30,870 nt of DNA from a virus, in the IMG/VR virus record IMGVR_UViG_3300032293_001788, positions 1-30,870 of that record. One strand, written 5' to 3'. The notes below the pieces were generated by a model. The model did not search any database. It had not been told where the DNA came from and saw only the letters and a list, made by a program, of their open reading frames with translations. Below are positions 1-7,419 of the stretch, in pieces (positions within the stretch are counted from its first letter, which is position 1; each line of letters begins with the position of its first letter). The translations under genes and the position numbers were made by a program.

Positions 1-222
1 AGGCTCAACACACTTATGAACATACATTCTATATGTCTTGATTGCTCTAGCAGAGCGAGCAACCAACTTGACATCTGCCATACTGCGATGCTTATAATCA
101 CCAGGATTATCAATATTGCCCTTTAGTTTGAAGCGAGTCAACTTGTCTTTGGGCATAGTGCCAACAGGATGTGCATTGCTGCCGCGATTGTTATTAGTAG
201 TATTTTTATCGATTTTTGCCAT
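1..222 (-). CDS. Hypothetical protein, cut by window edge
   Basis: Reading frame open from the ATG at 222 to the window edge (74 codons seen, C-terminus missing). The first 20 residues are Asn/Gly/Ser-rich and polar. The rest is basic, with a KHRSMADVKLVARSARAIK stretch that may form a helix. No family recognised. A TTGACA box lies just upstream, fused to the stop codon of the next gene. The start fits the local habit of ATATATG at initiation codons. Confidence 0.6.
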   Translation of the reverse strand, partial: MAKIDKNTTNNNRGSNAHPVGTMPKDKLTRFKLKGNIDNPGDYKHRSMADVKLVARSARAIKTYRMYVHKCVEP

Positions 223-262
223 ATATGAAATGCTACGATATATATGTAGACAGTATTGTCAA
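223..262 (-). promoter_or_regulatory. Possible promoter overlapping an upstream stop codon
   Basis: A perfect TTGACA (257-262) contains the TGA stop of the gene at 259-402. The downstream sequence is ATAT-rich but gives no clear -10 box at standard spacing. Weak evidence, supported by the same -35/stop overlap at four other places in the window. Confidence 0.35.
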
Positions 263-402
263 GTCCATTCTATATCAGTTTTATCAGCGTCTTTTTTCTT
301 TATTATAGATGCTTTTATTTTAGTATATTTAGCCTTGACAAAAGAAGCAAATGCTCCCAAGCCAACGCCAACTAGTATAGTGAACAGTATTGTTTCGTGC
401 AT
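259..402 (-). CDS. Small single-span membrane protein
   Basis: A 47-residue ORF. A hydrophobic N-terminal segment (residues 5-20, ILFTILVGVGLGAFAS) is followed by a Lys-rich tail, as expected of a one-span inner-membrane protein with a positive cytoplasmic end. Function unknown. The ATG sits about 20 nt below a TTTAGGTACCC motif. The opposite-strand ORF over this region is longer but looks like a shadow. Confidence 0.55.
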   Translation of the reverse strand: MHETILFTILVGVGLGAFASFVKAKYTKIKASIIKKKDADKTDIEWT

Positions 403-423
403 AAAAATATATATTATATGTGG

Positions 424-434
424 GGGTACCTAAA
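424..434 (-). repeat. TTTAGGTACCC motif, copy 1
   Basis: Minus-strand TTTAGGTACCC, about 20 nt upstream of the ATG at 402. Full copies recur at 1718-1728, 2262-2272 and 6108-6118, with a partial copy at 608-615. None was found beyond 6.2 kb. Confidence 0.5.
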
Positions 435-442
435 TTTTGATC

Positions 443-471
443 TTGACATATATATGGAAATCTGATAAAAT
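443..471 (+). promoter_or_regulatory. Sigma70-like promoter on plus strand
   Basis: TTGACA (443-448), 17-nt spacer, TAAAAT (466-471). It points into 480-700, where no plus-strand gene is convincing, so it may make a small or antisense RNA against the end of the gene at 667-939. Sequence match only. Confidence 0.4.
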
Positions 472-666
472 AAAACTGCTTGTGCGTTGTGGCGTGGAAA
501 TACATTCTCTCCCACCTTACCCCATTTTGTCCCACCTACCATAACCATCCATTTTATTTATAATCCACACACTATCCATATATACCATCTTTTTTTCAAT
601 ACCCTAATACCTAAATTTTACAATATCGTATCTTCAACTACTTTTTATAATATCGCTATATATATA

Positions 667-939
667 TCAAGAAGCGTTATTTTGGCTATTATAGCCTAGT
701 TTGTTATACTCATATATCATATTAGATTTTTCTTTCATATACCATTCAGTAAGTGCGTCCATATACTCTTTACGCTTTGAATATTCTAACAGGCTATTAT
801 ATTCATTTATCATACTTGCCAGTCCATACTTGTTGAATGTAGTTGTTGCTGCTTTTTCAGCATATATATTTTGGGCATTGTTGTTAGTGTCATTGCCTAT
901 ATTGTTTTTGTTATCTTCCATATTATTATCGTTATTCAT
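667..939 (-). CDS. Asn-rich hypothetical protein
   Basis: A 90-residue protein. The first ~25 residues are almost all Asn, Asp and Glu (disordered). Residues 26-85 look helical with aromatic and charged positions (NEYNSLLEYSKRKEYMDAL). No known family. Initiates in an ATATATG context like its neighbours. The compositional match with the genes at 1-222, 961 and 1236 suggests one block of low-complexity proteins, perhaps virion-associated (inference). Confidence 0.6.
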   Translation of the reverse strand: MNNDNNMEDNKNNIGNDTNNNAQNIYAEKAATTTFNKYGLASMINEYNSLLEYSKRKEYMDALTEWYMKEKSNMIYEYNKLGYNSQNNAS

Positions 940-960
940 ATATATGCTGCTATTTTGTTT

Positions 961-1206
961 TTATGCTTTGCTATACTTTACTTCAACGTAGGTTGGATTT
1001 TTGCCGTCATATACTACAGTGGTAGATGTTCCATCTTTGTATATATATCGTCGATTAGGCGATATTTGTTCGTTATCTGCCGATGGCTCTAATGCAGATG
1101 TTATAGATGGCGTAGTAGGTTCTTCACCCTTATCTATAAAACTATCTAAAGTGTCGTGGTTGTCTTTAGATAGTTTCTTAGTTTTTTTATTATAACCTTT
1201 AGCCAT
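961..1206 (-). CDS. Hypothetical polar protein
   Basis: An 81-residue protein with a Lys-rich N-terminus (MAKGYNKKTKKLSK), an acidic/Thr-Pro middle, and a C-terminal part rich in Tyr and Val that could form a beta hairpin (RYIYKDGTSTTVVYDG). No family recognised. ATG in ATATATG context. Lies 21 nt upstream of the gene ending at 939 and probably shares its transcript. Confidence 0.6.
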   Translation of the reverse strand: MAKGYNKKTKKLSKDNHDTLDSFIDKGEEPTTPSITSALEPSADNEQISPNRRYIYKDGTSTTVVYDGKNPTYVEVKYSKA

Positions 1207-1235
1207 ATATAACCTTTATTTTATATATGTATATA

Positions 1236-1640
1236 TCAACTTAGCACTAGTGCGAGGAATGCTATTAGCGCAAATGCTCCTGCAACTATAATCATTGTTT
1301 TAACGCCATCGTTGTTTGCTTTTGGCACTACGCTATTGTTGTATGCTGCTTCTTCTTCAAAGTCTGTATACTTTGAATATATTTCTTCTTTATTAGGTAA
1401 TGAAGTTATAACTGTTTCTTTGTTATCAACTATATCATAGTTAGTGGCATCTACATTAACTGTATATGTAGTAGCCGTTGATCCTGTAGTTGTATTACTT
1501 TTATTTACTTGATCTATAGTATATACCGGCAATACTGTTTCTTTGGTTTTTAACTTTAGTTTCTTTGATTTACCTTTGGCGGGCAATTGGATTTTACGGC
1601 CATTCTTCTTTGGCTTGTTGTTACTGTTGTTATTTTTCAT
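1236..1640 (-). CDS. C-terminally anchored membrane protein
   Basis: 134 residues. The N-terminal 35 are Asn/Lys-rich and strongly basic, the middle is Thr/Asn/Val-rich and the next part acidic. The last ~20 (MIIVAGAFALIAFLALVLS) form one hydrophobic span ending at the C-terminus, a tail-anchor layout. Function unknown. Upstream are ~95 nt of AT-rich DNA with a TTTAGGTACCC motif. Confidence 0.6.
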   Translation of the reverse strand: MKNNNSNNKPKKNGRKIQLPAKGKSKKLKLKTKETVLPVYTIDQVNKSNTTTGSTATTYTVNVDATNYDIVDNKETVITSLPNKEEIYSKYTDFEEEAAYNNSVVPKANNDGVKTMIIVAGAFALIAFLALVLS

Positions 1641-1717
1641 AATTGTTGTATATATGGTTGTTCAATAATATATATTATATATATGAAGTGAGTGTTATAT
1701 ATAATAAATGGGGTATA

Positions 1718-1728
1718 GGGTACCTAAA
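1718..1728 (-). repeat. TTTAGGTACCC motif, copy 2
   Basis: Lies 8 nt beyond the stop codon at 1737 and about 78 nt before the start at 1640, in an otherwise TATA-rich spacer. Confidence 0.5.
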
Positions 1729-1736
1729 TTATATTT

Positions 1737-2258
1737 TTATGTGTTTTGGAAATCTGATATCTTGAGGATATTATCTTCAACAAAAGCCAATCCTTTGCGT
1801 ATCTGCTTGCCGCTTACGCAATAGTTTTCAACAAACTTGTGCTTCTTGATATATTTGATTTCGTCGAATCTGTGGCGTGAGATTGAACCCACAAACTCTA
1901 CTGTGGTATAATTTTTGTCAATGCGTGCAAGAACATATGCTATAGGATACTTTCTGTTGAATTCAGAGATTTTTACCTTTAGTTCTATATCATCGCCCCG
2001 CCAAGTGCTGGTTTTGATCTCTATACCATCAAAATCGCTGTCATCGCCTATAGCATAAAGGTTTTCATCCAACTTCCGGTTGGTAATTTTAGCATATGCT
2101 ATTTCAGCGCATATTCCTAAGATATGAGGAGTTTCTGGATTGCTATAGCCACATACTATGTTTCGTAGTTTGGCTTCTTTGGCTTGATTTCGCTTCTTAC
2201 CTAGTTCTACGGCTAGGTTGCGCTCATCTTCGGATAGTTTATATACTGGATTTATCAT
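1737..2258 (-). CDS. Putative PD-(D/E)XK nuclease-fold protein
   Basis: A 173-residue protein. An N-terminal helical, charged part leads to GICAEIAYAK (Glu52), then DFDGIEIKTST with Asp77, Glu80 and Lys82, the usual spacing of the (D/E)XK metal-binding core, followed by beta-strand segments. The G-x-x-(A)E, D-x-G-x-E-x-K-T order is typical of phage endonucleases and restriction-like folds. DNA cleavage is inferred from the motif only; it could be a structural relative without activity. TTTAGGTACCC lies 3 nt before the ATG, and its AGG could act as a weak ribosome binding site. Confidence 0.5.
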   Translation of the reverse strand: MINPVYKLSEDERNLAVELGKKRNQAKEAKLRNIVCGYSNPETPHILGICAEIAYAKITNRKLDENLYAIGDDSDFDGIEIKTSTWRGDDIELKVKISEFNRKYPIAYVLARIDKNYTTVEFVGSISRHRFDEIKYIKKHKFVENYCVSGKQIRKGLAFVEDNILKISDFQNT

Positions 2259-2261
2259 AGG

Positions 2262-2272
2262 GGGTACCTAAA
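2262..2272 (-). repeat. TTTAGGTACCC motif, copy 3, next to a start codon
   Basis: Here the motif abuts the ATG at 2258, with AGG about 8 nt upstream of it, so this copy must lie within or right at the start of the mRNA leader. Confidence 0.5.
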
Positions 2273-2273
2273 A

Positions 2274-2453
2274 TTATCTGTCTCGTTCTTGTAGCATTCG
2301 TTTTGCTCGTTCTTCTAGCATTCTTTGTGCTGTTCTATAACTCCAAACTACGGCATTTTCTGCCGATGCACCTGCTGATAAATAACCTGTTAATGCCGCC
2401 GCAGCAAAATAATCTTTCAGCGTCATTTCAGTATTCAATGGTTGATTATTCAT
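2274..2453 (-). CDS. Small phage-type protein with MTLKDYFAA motif
   Basis: A 59-residue ORF. Residues 10-20 (MTLKDYFAAAA) followed by a small-residue helix and a C-terminal Arg/Glu helix (AQRMLEERAKRML) match a very widespread but unnamed family of small phage and prophage proteins that begin TLRDYFA and end in a MLxER helix (from memory). Function unknown. The ATG at 2453 gives MNNQPLNTEMTLKDY; the internal Met10 is an alternative start. Confidence 0.6.
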   Translation of the reverse strand: MNNQPLNTEMTLKDYFAAAALTGYLSAGASAENAVVWSYRTAQRMLEERAKRMLQERDR

Positions 2454-2458
2454 ATGTC

Positions 2459-2584
2459 TTATTCCTCGTCAATATGAAAGCCATCATCATCCTCATATCC
2501 GTCCTGTGCGTTCATTTGGGAGTATAAAAATAATACAACTCCGCACAATACAAGTAGGCCAAGGAAAAATAATAGTATCTTCAT
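2459..2584 (-). CDS. Tiny single-span membrane protein
   Basis: A 41-residue ORF. Residues 2-22 (KILLFFLGLLVLCGVVLFLY) are one continuous hydrophobic span, followed by an acidic tail (GYEDDDGFHIDEE). This is typical of small phage membrane proteins. Five bases separate its stop from the next ATG. The start codon is the last part of a perfect hairpin sequence. Confidence 0.55.
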   Translation of the reverse strand: MKILLFFLGLLVLCGVVLFLYSQMNAQDGYEDDDGFHIDEE

Positions 2585-2605
2585 TTGCCATATATTGATG
2601 GCAAA
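2584..2605 (-). promoter_or_regulatory. Perfect inverted repeat abutting a start codon
   Basis: The arms TTTGCCAT (98-105 side) and ATGGCAAA are exact complements of 8 bp around a 6-nt loop. In the minus-strand mRNA the hairpin runs into the AUG at 2584. A TTGACA lies at 2615-2620. It could control initiation or stabilise the 5' end. No T-run follows, so it is a poor terminator. Confidence 0.45.
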
Positions 2606-2632
2606 ATCTGGCGTTGTCAAACTATAATAAGT

Positions 2633-4072
2633 TTACAAGCCGAATCTGCCTTTTAGGGCATTATAGTTTTGTATTTGCTCGTTGCGATTCAATGCCCTGT
2701 TATATATTCTTACGTTGGCTATTCTAATGCTGGAGTATTCCGTACTATATCCCGCATTTCTTCGTCTACCTATATCAATATTATCGTCGGTAGTAGTTTC
2801 GTTAGAAATTATTATAGAATTATTTGCTACAGTTTCCGTATAGCCATTTATTAAAAAATTACAAAACATAGAAGTTGTTCCTACTTCTACAGACCAAGAC
2901 ACTATATTCCAATCATTTGTTTTAATATAAGATAGACCAGTAGAAGAAGCATATACTCTATATACATATGGTGGACCATTTGTAGCGTGTTGCTCGTAAA
3001 AACATTCGGAAGCGGTACACCAATACCAACCATGACCTGTTTGACCAGTTTCTCGTTCGTTGGTCGCTATCCACCCACCGCCACCAGTGGGAATAAAAAA
3101 TGCGGCTTCTACTGTCATTTTTTGATTTGAACCACCAATTCTAATAACATTGCTTCTGGTTATATAATCATTTGTACCATCAAACGCAATACTGCCATTA
3201 TTACTACTATTGAATGTTGGTCCGTTAGTTAGTGTTCCGTTGTATCCATTGCCGCTTAAATCAAAGATGGTACTACTTCCACTAACATAACTTTTCTTGT
3301 TTCCTGCATCCAAAGACATTACTAATCCATTTGTAACCAATCTTGGTTGAACAGAGTTTATTGCTCTTGGTGTATCAAATCTGCCTTTGGTAGCATTATA
3401 ATTTTCAAGTATTTCGGCGGGTGATAATTCTCTATTATAAAATTTTATTGAAGATATTGCGTTTCTGTGGTGAGCTACATAAGAAGCTCCATCTGTTTTG
3501 TTGATAAGTCCCAACGAAGCGGCTGCGACAGGAGCATTCTGACCAGTTCCAGAATGCCATAATGTTCCGTCCAAATAAATACGCATTATTCCTGTACTAG
3601 AATTTTTTGTGAAACACCAGTAATGCCAACCAGACCGTTCAGTTGCGGTAGTACTTTTATTTATTCGATCAAAAACTCCACCAGATGTACCCGTACCATT
3701 TCCCCCATCAAAGTAAATTACATTGTCTCCCCAAGTAAGATGTACGCTAAAATATCTTGCGTCATTTCCATCTTCGAGCCAGATTATACTTCCATCTCTT
3801 GTTGAAGTTATATTTACCCACACACAAAAAGAAACCTGACTACCACTCATTATTGACGGTCTTGCTAAAATAACGTGGTCATTTGTTCCATCAAAAACCA
3901 TATTTCCCTTACCGTCGCTGCTAAAAGTTGGTCCATTAGTCAATGACCCGCTATTGTTATTACCACTCAAATCAAACCAAGTACTACTTCCACTAACATA
4001 ACTTTTGCTATTGGCAGCATCCAGATACAATACCAATCCATTCTTTACAACATCTCCAATATACGCACTCAT
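2633..4072 (-). CDS. Tandem two-domain LamG (concanavalin-like) protein
   Basis: 479 residues with two LamG/concanavalin-A-like jelly-roll domains, about 1-235 and 240-479. Each starts with GLVLYLDAAN or GLVMSLDAGN, then KSYVSGSST, (W/I)FDLSGN, LTNGPTF and a FDGTNDH/Y core, and ends with (E/Q)NYNA(T/L)KGRF. Proteins of this type occur in phage structural regions and marine metagenomes, where a carbohydrate-binding or fibre role is assumed. No catalytic motif or signal peptide seen. The ATG overlaps the stop of the next LamG gene (ATGA), so the two are translated together. Confidence 0.8.
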   Translation of the reverse strand: MSAYIGDVVKNGLVLYLDAANSKSYVSGSSTWFDLSGNNNSGSLTNGPTFSSDGKGNMVFDGTNDHVILARPSIMSGSQVSFCVWVNITSTRDGSIIWLEDGNDARYFSVHLTWGDNVIYFDGGNGTGTSGGVFDRINKSTTATERSGWHYWCFTKNSSTGIMRIYLDGTLWHSGTGQNAPVAAASLGLINKTDGASYVAHHRNAISSIKFYNRELSPAEILENYNATKGRFDTPRAINSVQPRLVTNGLVMSLDAGNKKSYVSGSSTIFDLSGNGYNGTLTNGPTFNSSNNGSIAFDGTNDYITRSNVIRIGGSNQKMTVEAAFFIPTGGGGWIATNERETGQTGHGWYWCTASECFYEQHATNGPPYVYRVYASSTGLSYIKTNDWNIVSWSVEVGTTSMFCNFLINGYTETVANNSIIISNETTTDDNIDIGRRRNAGYSTEYSSIRIANVRIYNRALNRNEQIQNYNALKGRFGL

Positions 4073-4752
4073 AATCCAAATCTGCCTTTTGTTGCGTTAT
4101 AGTTTTGGAGAACTTCTGAGGATGTCAATCCTTTACCGGAATATACCTTTGCTGATGCTATATACCCATTTAACGGGTCGCTATTAAATTGAGTGTCGAG
4201 TCCATAAACCACACTGTTATTCACAAGTAGATTAAACGTGAATGCTCTGCTATCACGTAAAACTGCGTTGTTATATATATAACTGATTCCAGATATTCTT
4301 GTCCATACTATATAATGCCACCGGTTTATTGAGATAGAAGCATTACTCTCAGAAAAAGTAGAAGTTGTGTATAAGCTAATTCTACCGGCGGTGTCGGAAT
4401 AAAGTAATGCACCATTATTTCCAGTAAAGTAGTTTCTTGCCAAAAAAATAGTAGGAGACCCACTAAGACTGCGAAAATACATCCAAGAACAAACTGCAAA
4501 ATCTCCTGTCCCAAAATCAAATACATTTTTGTCTTGAATAACAACGTGATCGTTTGAACCGTCAAAAACAATTGCGCCAGAAAAAGACGAAGTGTATGTT
4601 GGACCATTAGTCAACGTTCCATTGTTATTATTCCCCGTCAAATCAAACCAAGTACTGCTGCCGCTGACAAAACTCTTCCTGTTTGCCGCATCAAGGCATA
4701 ATACCAAGCCATCTTTTACTATACTAGGTCCGTATGAATATCCCATATACAA
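4069..4752 (-). CDS. Single-domain LamG protein
   Basis: 227 residues, one LamG/concanavalin-like domain filling the whole protein. The opening GLVLCLDAANRKSF, FDLTGN, LTNGPTY and FDGSNDHV, and the ending QNYNATKGRFGL, match both copies in the downstream gene, so the locus arose by duplication. Start ATG at 4752; Met3 is possible. Likely a surface or fibre-associated sugar-binding protein (inference). Only 23 nt separate it from the DUF1501 gene upstream. Confidence 0.8.
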   Translation of the reverse strand: MYMGYSYGPSIVKDGLVLCLDAANRKSFVSGSSTWFDLTGNNNNGTLTNGPTYTSSFSGAIVFDGSNDHVVIQDKNVFDFGTGDFAVCSWMYFRSLSGSPTIFLARNYFTGNNGALLYSDTAGRISLYTTSTFSESNASISINRWHYIVWTRISGISYIYNNAVLRDSRAFTFNLLVNNSVVYGLDTQFNSDPLNGYIASAKVYSGKGLTSSEVLQNYNATKGRFGL

Positions 4753-4775
4753 ATAAGTATATGGACTATGTCATT

Positions 4776-6011
4776 TCAACTTATTATATCAAGGTTGCTG
4801 TATTTCTTGAATAATACTGGTTCTGGCGGGCAATTCATCCATTTTTCAAGCAATGTGCTATATACTTGTCTGAAATCGGTGCTAAACTCTACATCTTGAT
4901 TTTTTTGTAGTTTTAGGTTTGGTGCTTTGCCATATACACCACCTTTTATATTTGAGCCTAATACAAATAGCGGGGCAGCAGTCCCGTGGTCTGTACCAGC
5001 ACTATCATTTTCATTTGGACGACGACCAAACTCGCTAAATGTCATTGTAGTTACTTGATTATCAAGTTTATGACCTTCCAAATCTTTCTGAAAAGCAAAA
5101 AGTGCTTCAGATAGTTGAGACAATAGATTACCGTGATTGACTAGTTGATTGCTGTGTGTATCAAAGCCACCAATAGATACAAAATATACTCTGGTTGGCA
5201 ATCCGGCGTGTATTAGAGCAGCAACATTGCGTAATGAAGATGCCAGATTGCTAGTTGGATATTTATAAGAAGGCTTATAGGCATCCAACTTTTGTTGTAC
5301 TTTGCGTTCTGTTACCAATGTGTTCATTAGCGTTTGTTTTAGAAACGTGCTATTGTCATCACCGAGAATCTTGTCAGCATATGAACTTTCCAGCAACTTG
5401 CGTGTATCATCATTGTCGCGACGATTTATTCTATTTACAAAACCAAATGTTGAGTGGGGCTTTTTTCCGCCAAATGATTGCGGCGTGTTGCCTGTCATAT
5501 GTATTGCGGTAGGATCGTGGCTGTCAGATGGCATACCAGAACAAGCATTATCAAGAAAACGACCAATCCAGCCTGTAGAAGATGTTCTATCACTATCCAT
5601 CGCTGTTTCCCATATTTCGGTTGAACGAAAATGACTGCGATTTGGATTTGGATAACCAACATTTTGTATAATGCCCATCTTACCGCTGTTATACAAATCA
5701 AACATCTTGCTCATTGAAGGATGCAGACCGTGAGTACTGTTTAGTGCTATAGCGTCTTTTTTCTTGATGGCAATCTTTGGACGCAGATTATAATAGTTGC
5801 TGTCTTCATATGGCACTAGTGTATTCAATCCATCATTACCACCTGCCAATTGAACAAGCACAAGTATGCTCTTGTCTTTTTCTGGTTTTGGTGATGATGC
5901 CATTGCTGAACGAACAAGAAACTCTGGAGCAAACTGACCGAAAGCAAGCAGGCCAATGCCTGATGAAGACAACTTGATGAACTCTTTGCGTGTATGGGGT
6001 AGATTTTTCAT
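4776..6011 (-). CDS. DUF1501 family protein (alkaline-phosphatase-like superfamily)
   Basis: 411 residues from the ATG at 6011. An N-terminal export signal has a Tat-like motif (TRKEFIK) and the hydrophobic stretch GIGLLAFGQFAPEFL, as is usual for this family. Family motifs follow: VQLAGGNDGLNTLVPY (54-69), SHFRSTEIWETA, the GGFDTH segment, and TFSEFGRRPNENDSAGTDHG near the C-terminus, with conserved Asp/His residues resembling the metal sites of the sulfatase/alkaline phosphatase superfamily. Family proteins are exported in bacteria; the substrate is unknown. Four bases below the DUF1800 gene, its usual partner. Presence in a phage-like region is unexpected. Confidence 0.85.
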   Translation of the reverse strand: MKNLPHTRKEFIKLSSSGIGLLAFGQFAPEFLVRSAMASSPKPEKDKSILVLVQLAGGNDGLNTLVPYEDSNYYNLRPKIAIKKKDAIALNSTHGLHPSMSKMFDLYNSGKMGIIQNVGYPNPNRSHFRSTEIWETAMDSDRTSSTGWIGRFLDNACSGMPSDSHDPTAIHMTGNTPQSFGGKKPHSTFGFVNRINRRDNDDTRKLLESSYADKILGDDNSTFLKQTLMNTLVTERKVQQKLDAYKPSYKYPTSNLASSLRNVAALIHAGLPTRVYFVSIGGFDTHSNQLVNHGNLLSQLSEALFAFQKDLEGHKLDNQVTTMTFSEFGRRPNENDSAGTDHGTAAPLFVLGSNIKGGVYGKAPNLKLQKNQDVEFSTDFRQVYSTLLEKWMNCPPEPVLFKKYSNLDIIS

Positions 6012-6015
6012 ATGT

Positions 6016-7419
6016 TTAGCATAGTTGATATTCAGGTGATTGTAGTATTGTGACCGCAGCACGCTTCAATCTAAAGGTAGGTATGTTGCGTTCTTTTTTC
6101 AGGGTGGGGGTACCTAAAAATTTTTGTATGTTGCTTACAAGTTGTGGAGATGGATTTGATATAAATCTATTACACAATACATTTGCCGCCGTAGCAGCAT
6201 CCAACTTGGATAGTTCAGCCAACGAACTTTCAGAGAATGTAAATGTTGGATTGCCAATCTGCTTGGCATCATTCAACAATCTCTTTTCATCCGCATTCAA
6301 TACCTTTTCATCCAATACAGCGAATAGATTTTCAACCGTTTGGCGGCGTGCTTGTATAGTGCTTGAGTTTATCCAGTTCTTGCCGCCGACCCATCCACGT
6401 ACATTTGGCGGATAAAATGGCATCTGTCCCATACTTCTCAATGGTTGAGTAACCAATCTCTGTAATGGGGATACTTTGATTCCACTATCCTGCACCAGTC
6501 CGCAATAAAACTGAATAGGACTTTTTATATAGTTGTGCTTATACTGCTTGCTATAGAATATATTGCTGGCAAAAAACAAACCAAGCAATGCTCGCAGGCT
6601 ATAACTCGTTTTACTCCATTCTTTAGCAATAGCATCAAGATATTCAACACCAACTTCACTGTCAGTAAGATAAAACTTTATCATTTCTTGCGGCAAGAAT
6701 CTGCCAGCAGCAGGTTGGCGATATGCTATATCAATAACATCATCGCCGCTAAATCTGCCAGATGTATCAAATATGCTTTTTACTCCAGCATCGTGCTGTG
6801 GAGCACTTAGATAAAATCTTTGATTCTTTGCTCTATAGCCAGTAAATGCCTTGGCTGATTCTTTGATGTCTTTTTCATTATAGTTGCCTTCGCCAAGCAC
6901 AAACAACTCAAATAGTTCTCTGGCAAAATTTTCATTTGGAGCACGCTTGTCATTTCTGTTGAGGTCAAGATATTGTATCATTGCTGGCGAGCGTGATACA
7001 AACTTGGTAAGATTAGGAGCAGTGTTATATGCGTGCTTTGCTAGTATATCAAAATGTTGATGAACAGTTGCAGGATCTCGCACCTTGTCTGCTCCAATAA
7101 CATACACATCACTCAAAAAGAGATTCCATTTATAAAACGCACTATTTTCATATACAGATGCGTCTTGTATCCAACTTATAGCAAGATCATTTATGCCATT
7201 GCGTTGTTTGTTTTGTATTTCTCGACGCAATTTGTTGCGTTCTTCTACATCAGCACCTCGCATAGATGCTTGTAGTTCTTTTTCTTCTTGCTCAAACTTG
7301 GCTACAGACGCCGGTTTGGATATGCCACGGCTTGGTGCGTCGAGCGGAAACAACTTGTTGAGTGTACCACCCAATCCATCTTGTAGTGCCTGCTTACTCT
7401 GTCTTGGGTCGCAGACCAA
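6016..7419 (-). CDS. DUF1800 family protein, main part (frame broken near N-terminus)
   Basis: 467 codons carrying most of a DUF1800 protein: helical body, LDLNRNDKRAPNENFARELFELFVLGEGNYNEKDIKE-type core (about 150-190) with the ARELxELFxLG family signature, FTGYR, the VRGWVGGKNWINSST region, and a C-terminal LQSPEYQ. The first codons have no proper start (TTG after an in-frame TAG at about 7430). The true N-terminus, HLLNRAGWSAT, lies in the other frame at 7302-7523. A one-base deletion near 7395-7420 would explain this. The full gene would be 6016-7523, about 500 residues. Probably works with the DUF1501 protein; role unknown. Confidence 0.8.
   Translation of the reverse strand: MVCDPRQSKQALQDGLGGTLNKLFPLDAPSRGISKPASVAKFEQEEKELQASMRGADVEERNKLRREIQNKQRNGINDLAISWIQDASVYENSAFYKWNLFLSDVYVIGADKVRDPATVHQHFDILAKHAYNTAPNLTKFVSRSPAMIQYLDLNRNDKRAPNENFARELFELFVLGEGNYNEKDIKESAKAFTGYRAKNQRFYLSAPQHDAGVKSIFDTSGRFSGDDVIDIAYRQPAAGRFLPQEMIKFYLTDSEVGVEYLDAIAKEWSKTSYSLRALLGLFFASNIFYSKQYKHNYIKSPIQFYCGLVQDSGIKVSPLQRLVTQPLRSMGQMPFYPPNVRGWVGGKNWINSSTIQARRQTVENLFAVLDEKVLNADEKRLLNDAKQIGNPTFTFSESSLAELSKLDAATAANVLCNRFISNPSPQLVSNIQKFLGTPTLKKERNIPTFRLKRAAVTILQSPEYQLC
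6108..6118 (-). repeat. TTTAGGTACCC motif, copy 4 (inside DUF1800)
   Basis: Encodes FLGTP in the DUF1800 frame, about 100 nt before the DUF1501 start. Being coding, it may be chance, or an internal regulatory site for the DUF1501/LamG genes. Confidence 0.35.

Larger units (their letters stand above)
403..666. other. Intergenic region with strong strand asymmetry
   Basis: 264 nt without a convincing gene. It holds two TTTAGGTA motifs (424-434 and 608-615, minus strand), a good plus-strand promoter (443-471), TATA-rich segments, and a stretch around 500-540 that is C-rich on plus and has runs of 2-4 G on minus. A 42-codon minus ORF can be read through it, but nothing supports it as coding. Confidence 0.5.

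Noticed and set aside
116-433. Plus-strand hydrophobic ORF of 105 codons
   Set aside because: It lies opposite two better minus-strand genes; its hydrophobicity comes from complementing Lys/Asn-rich codons.
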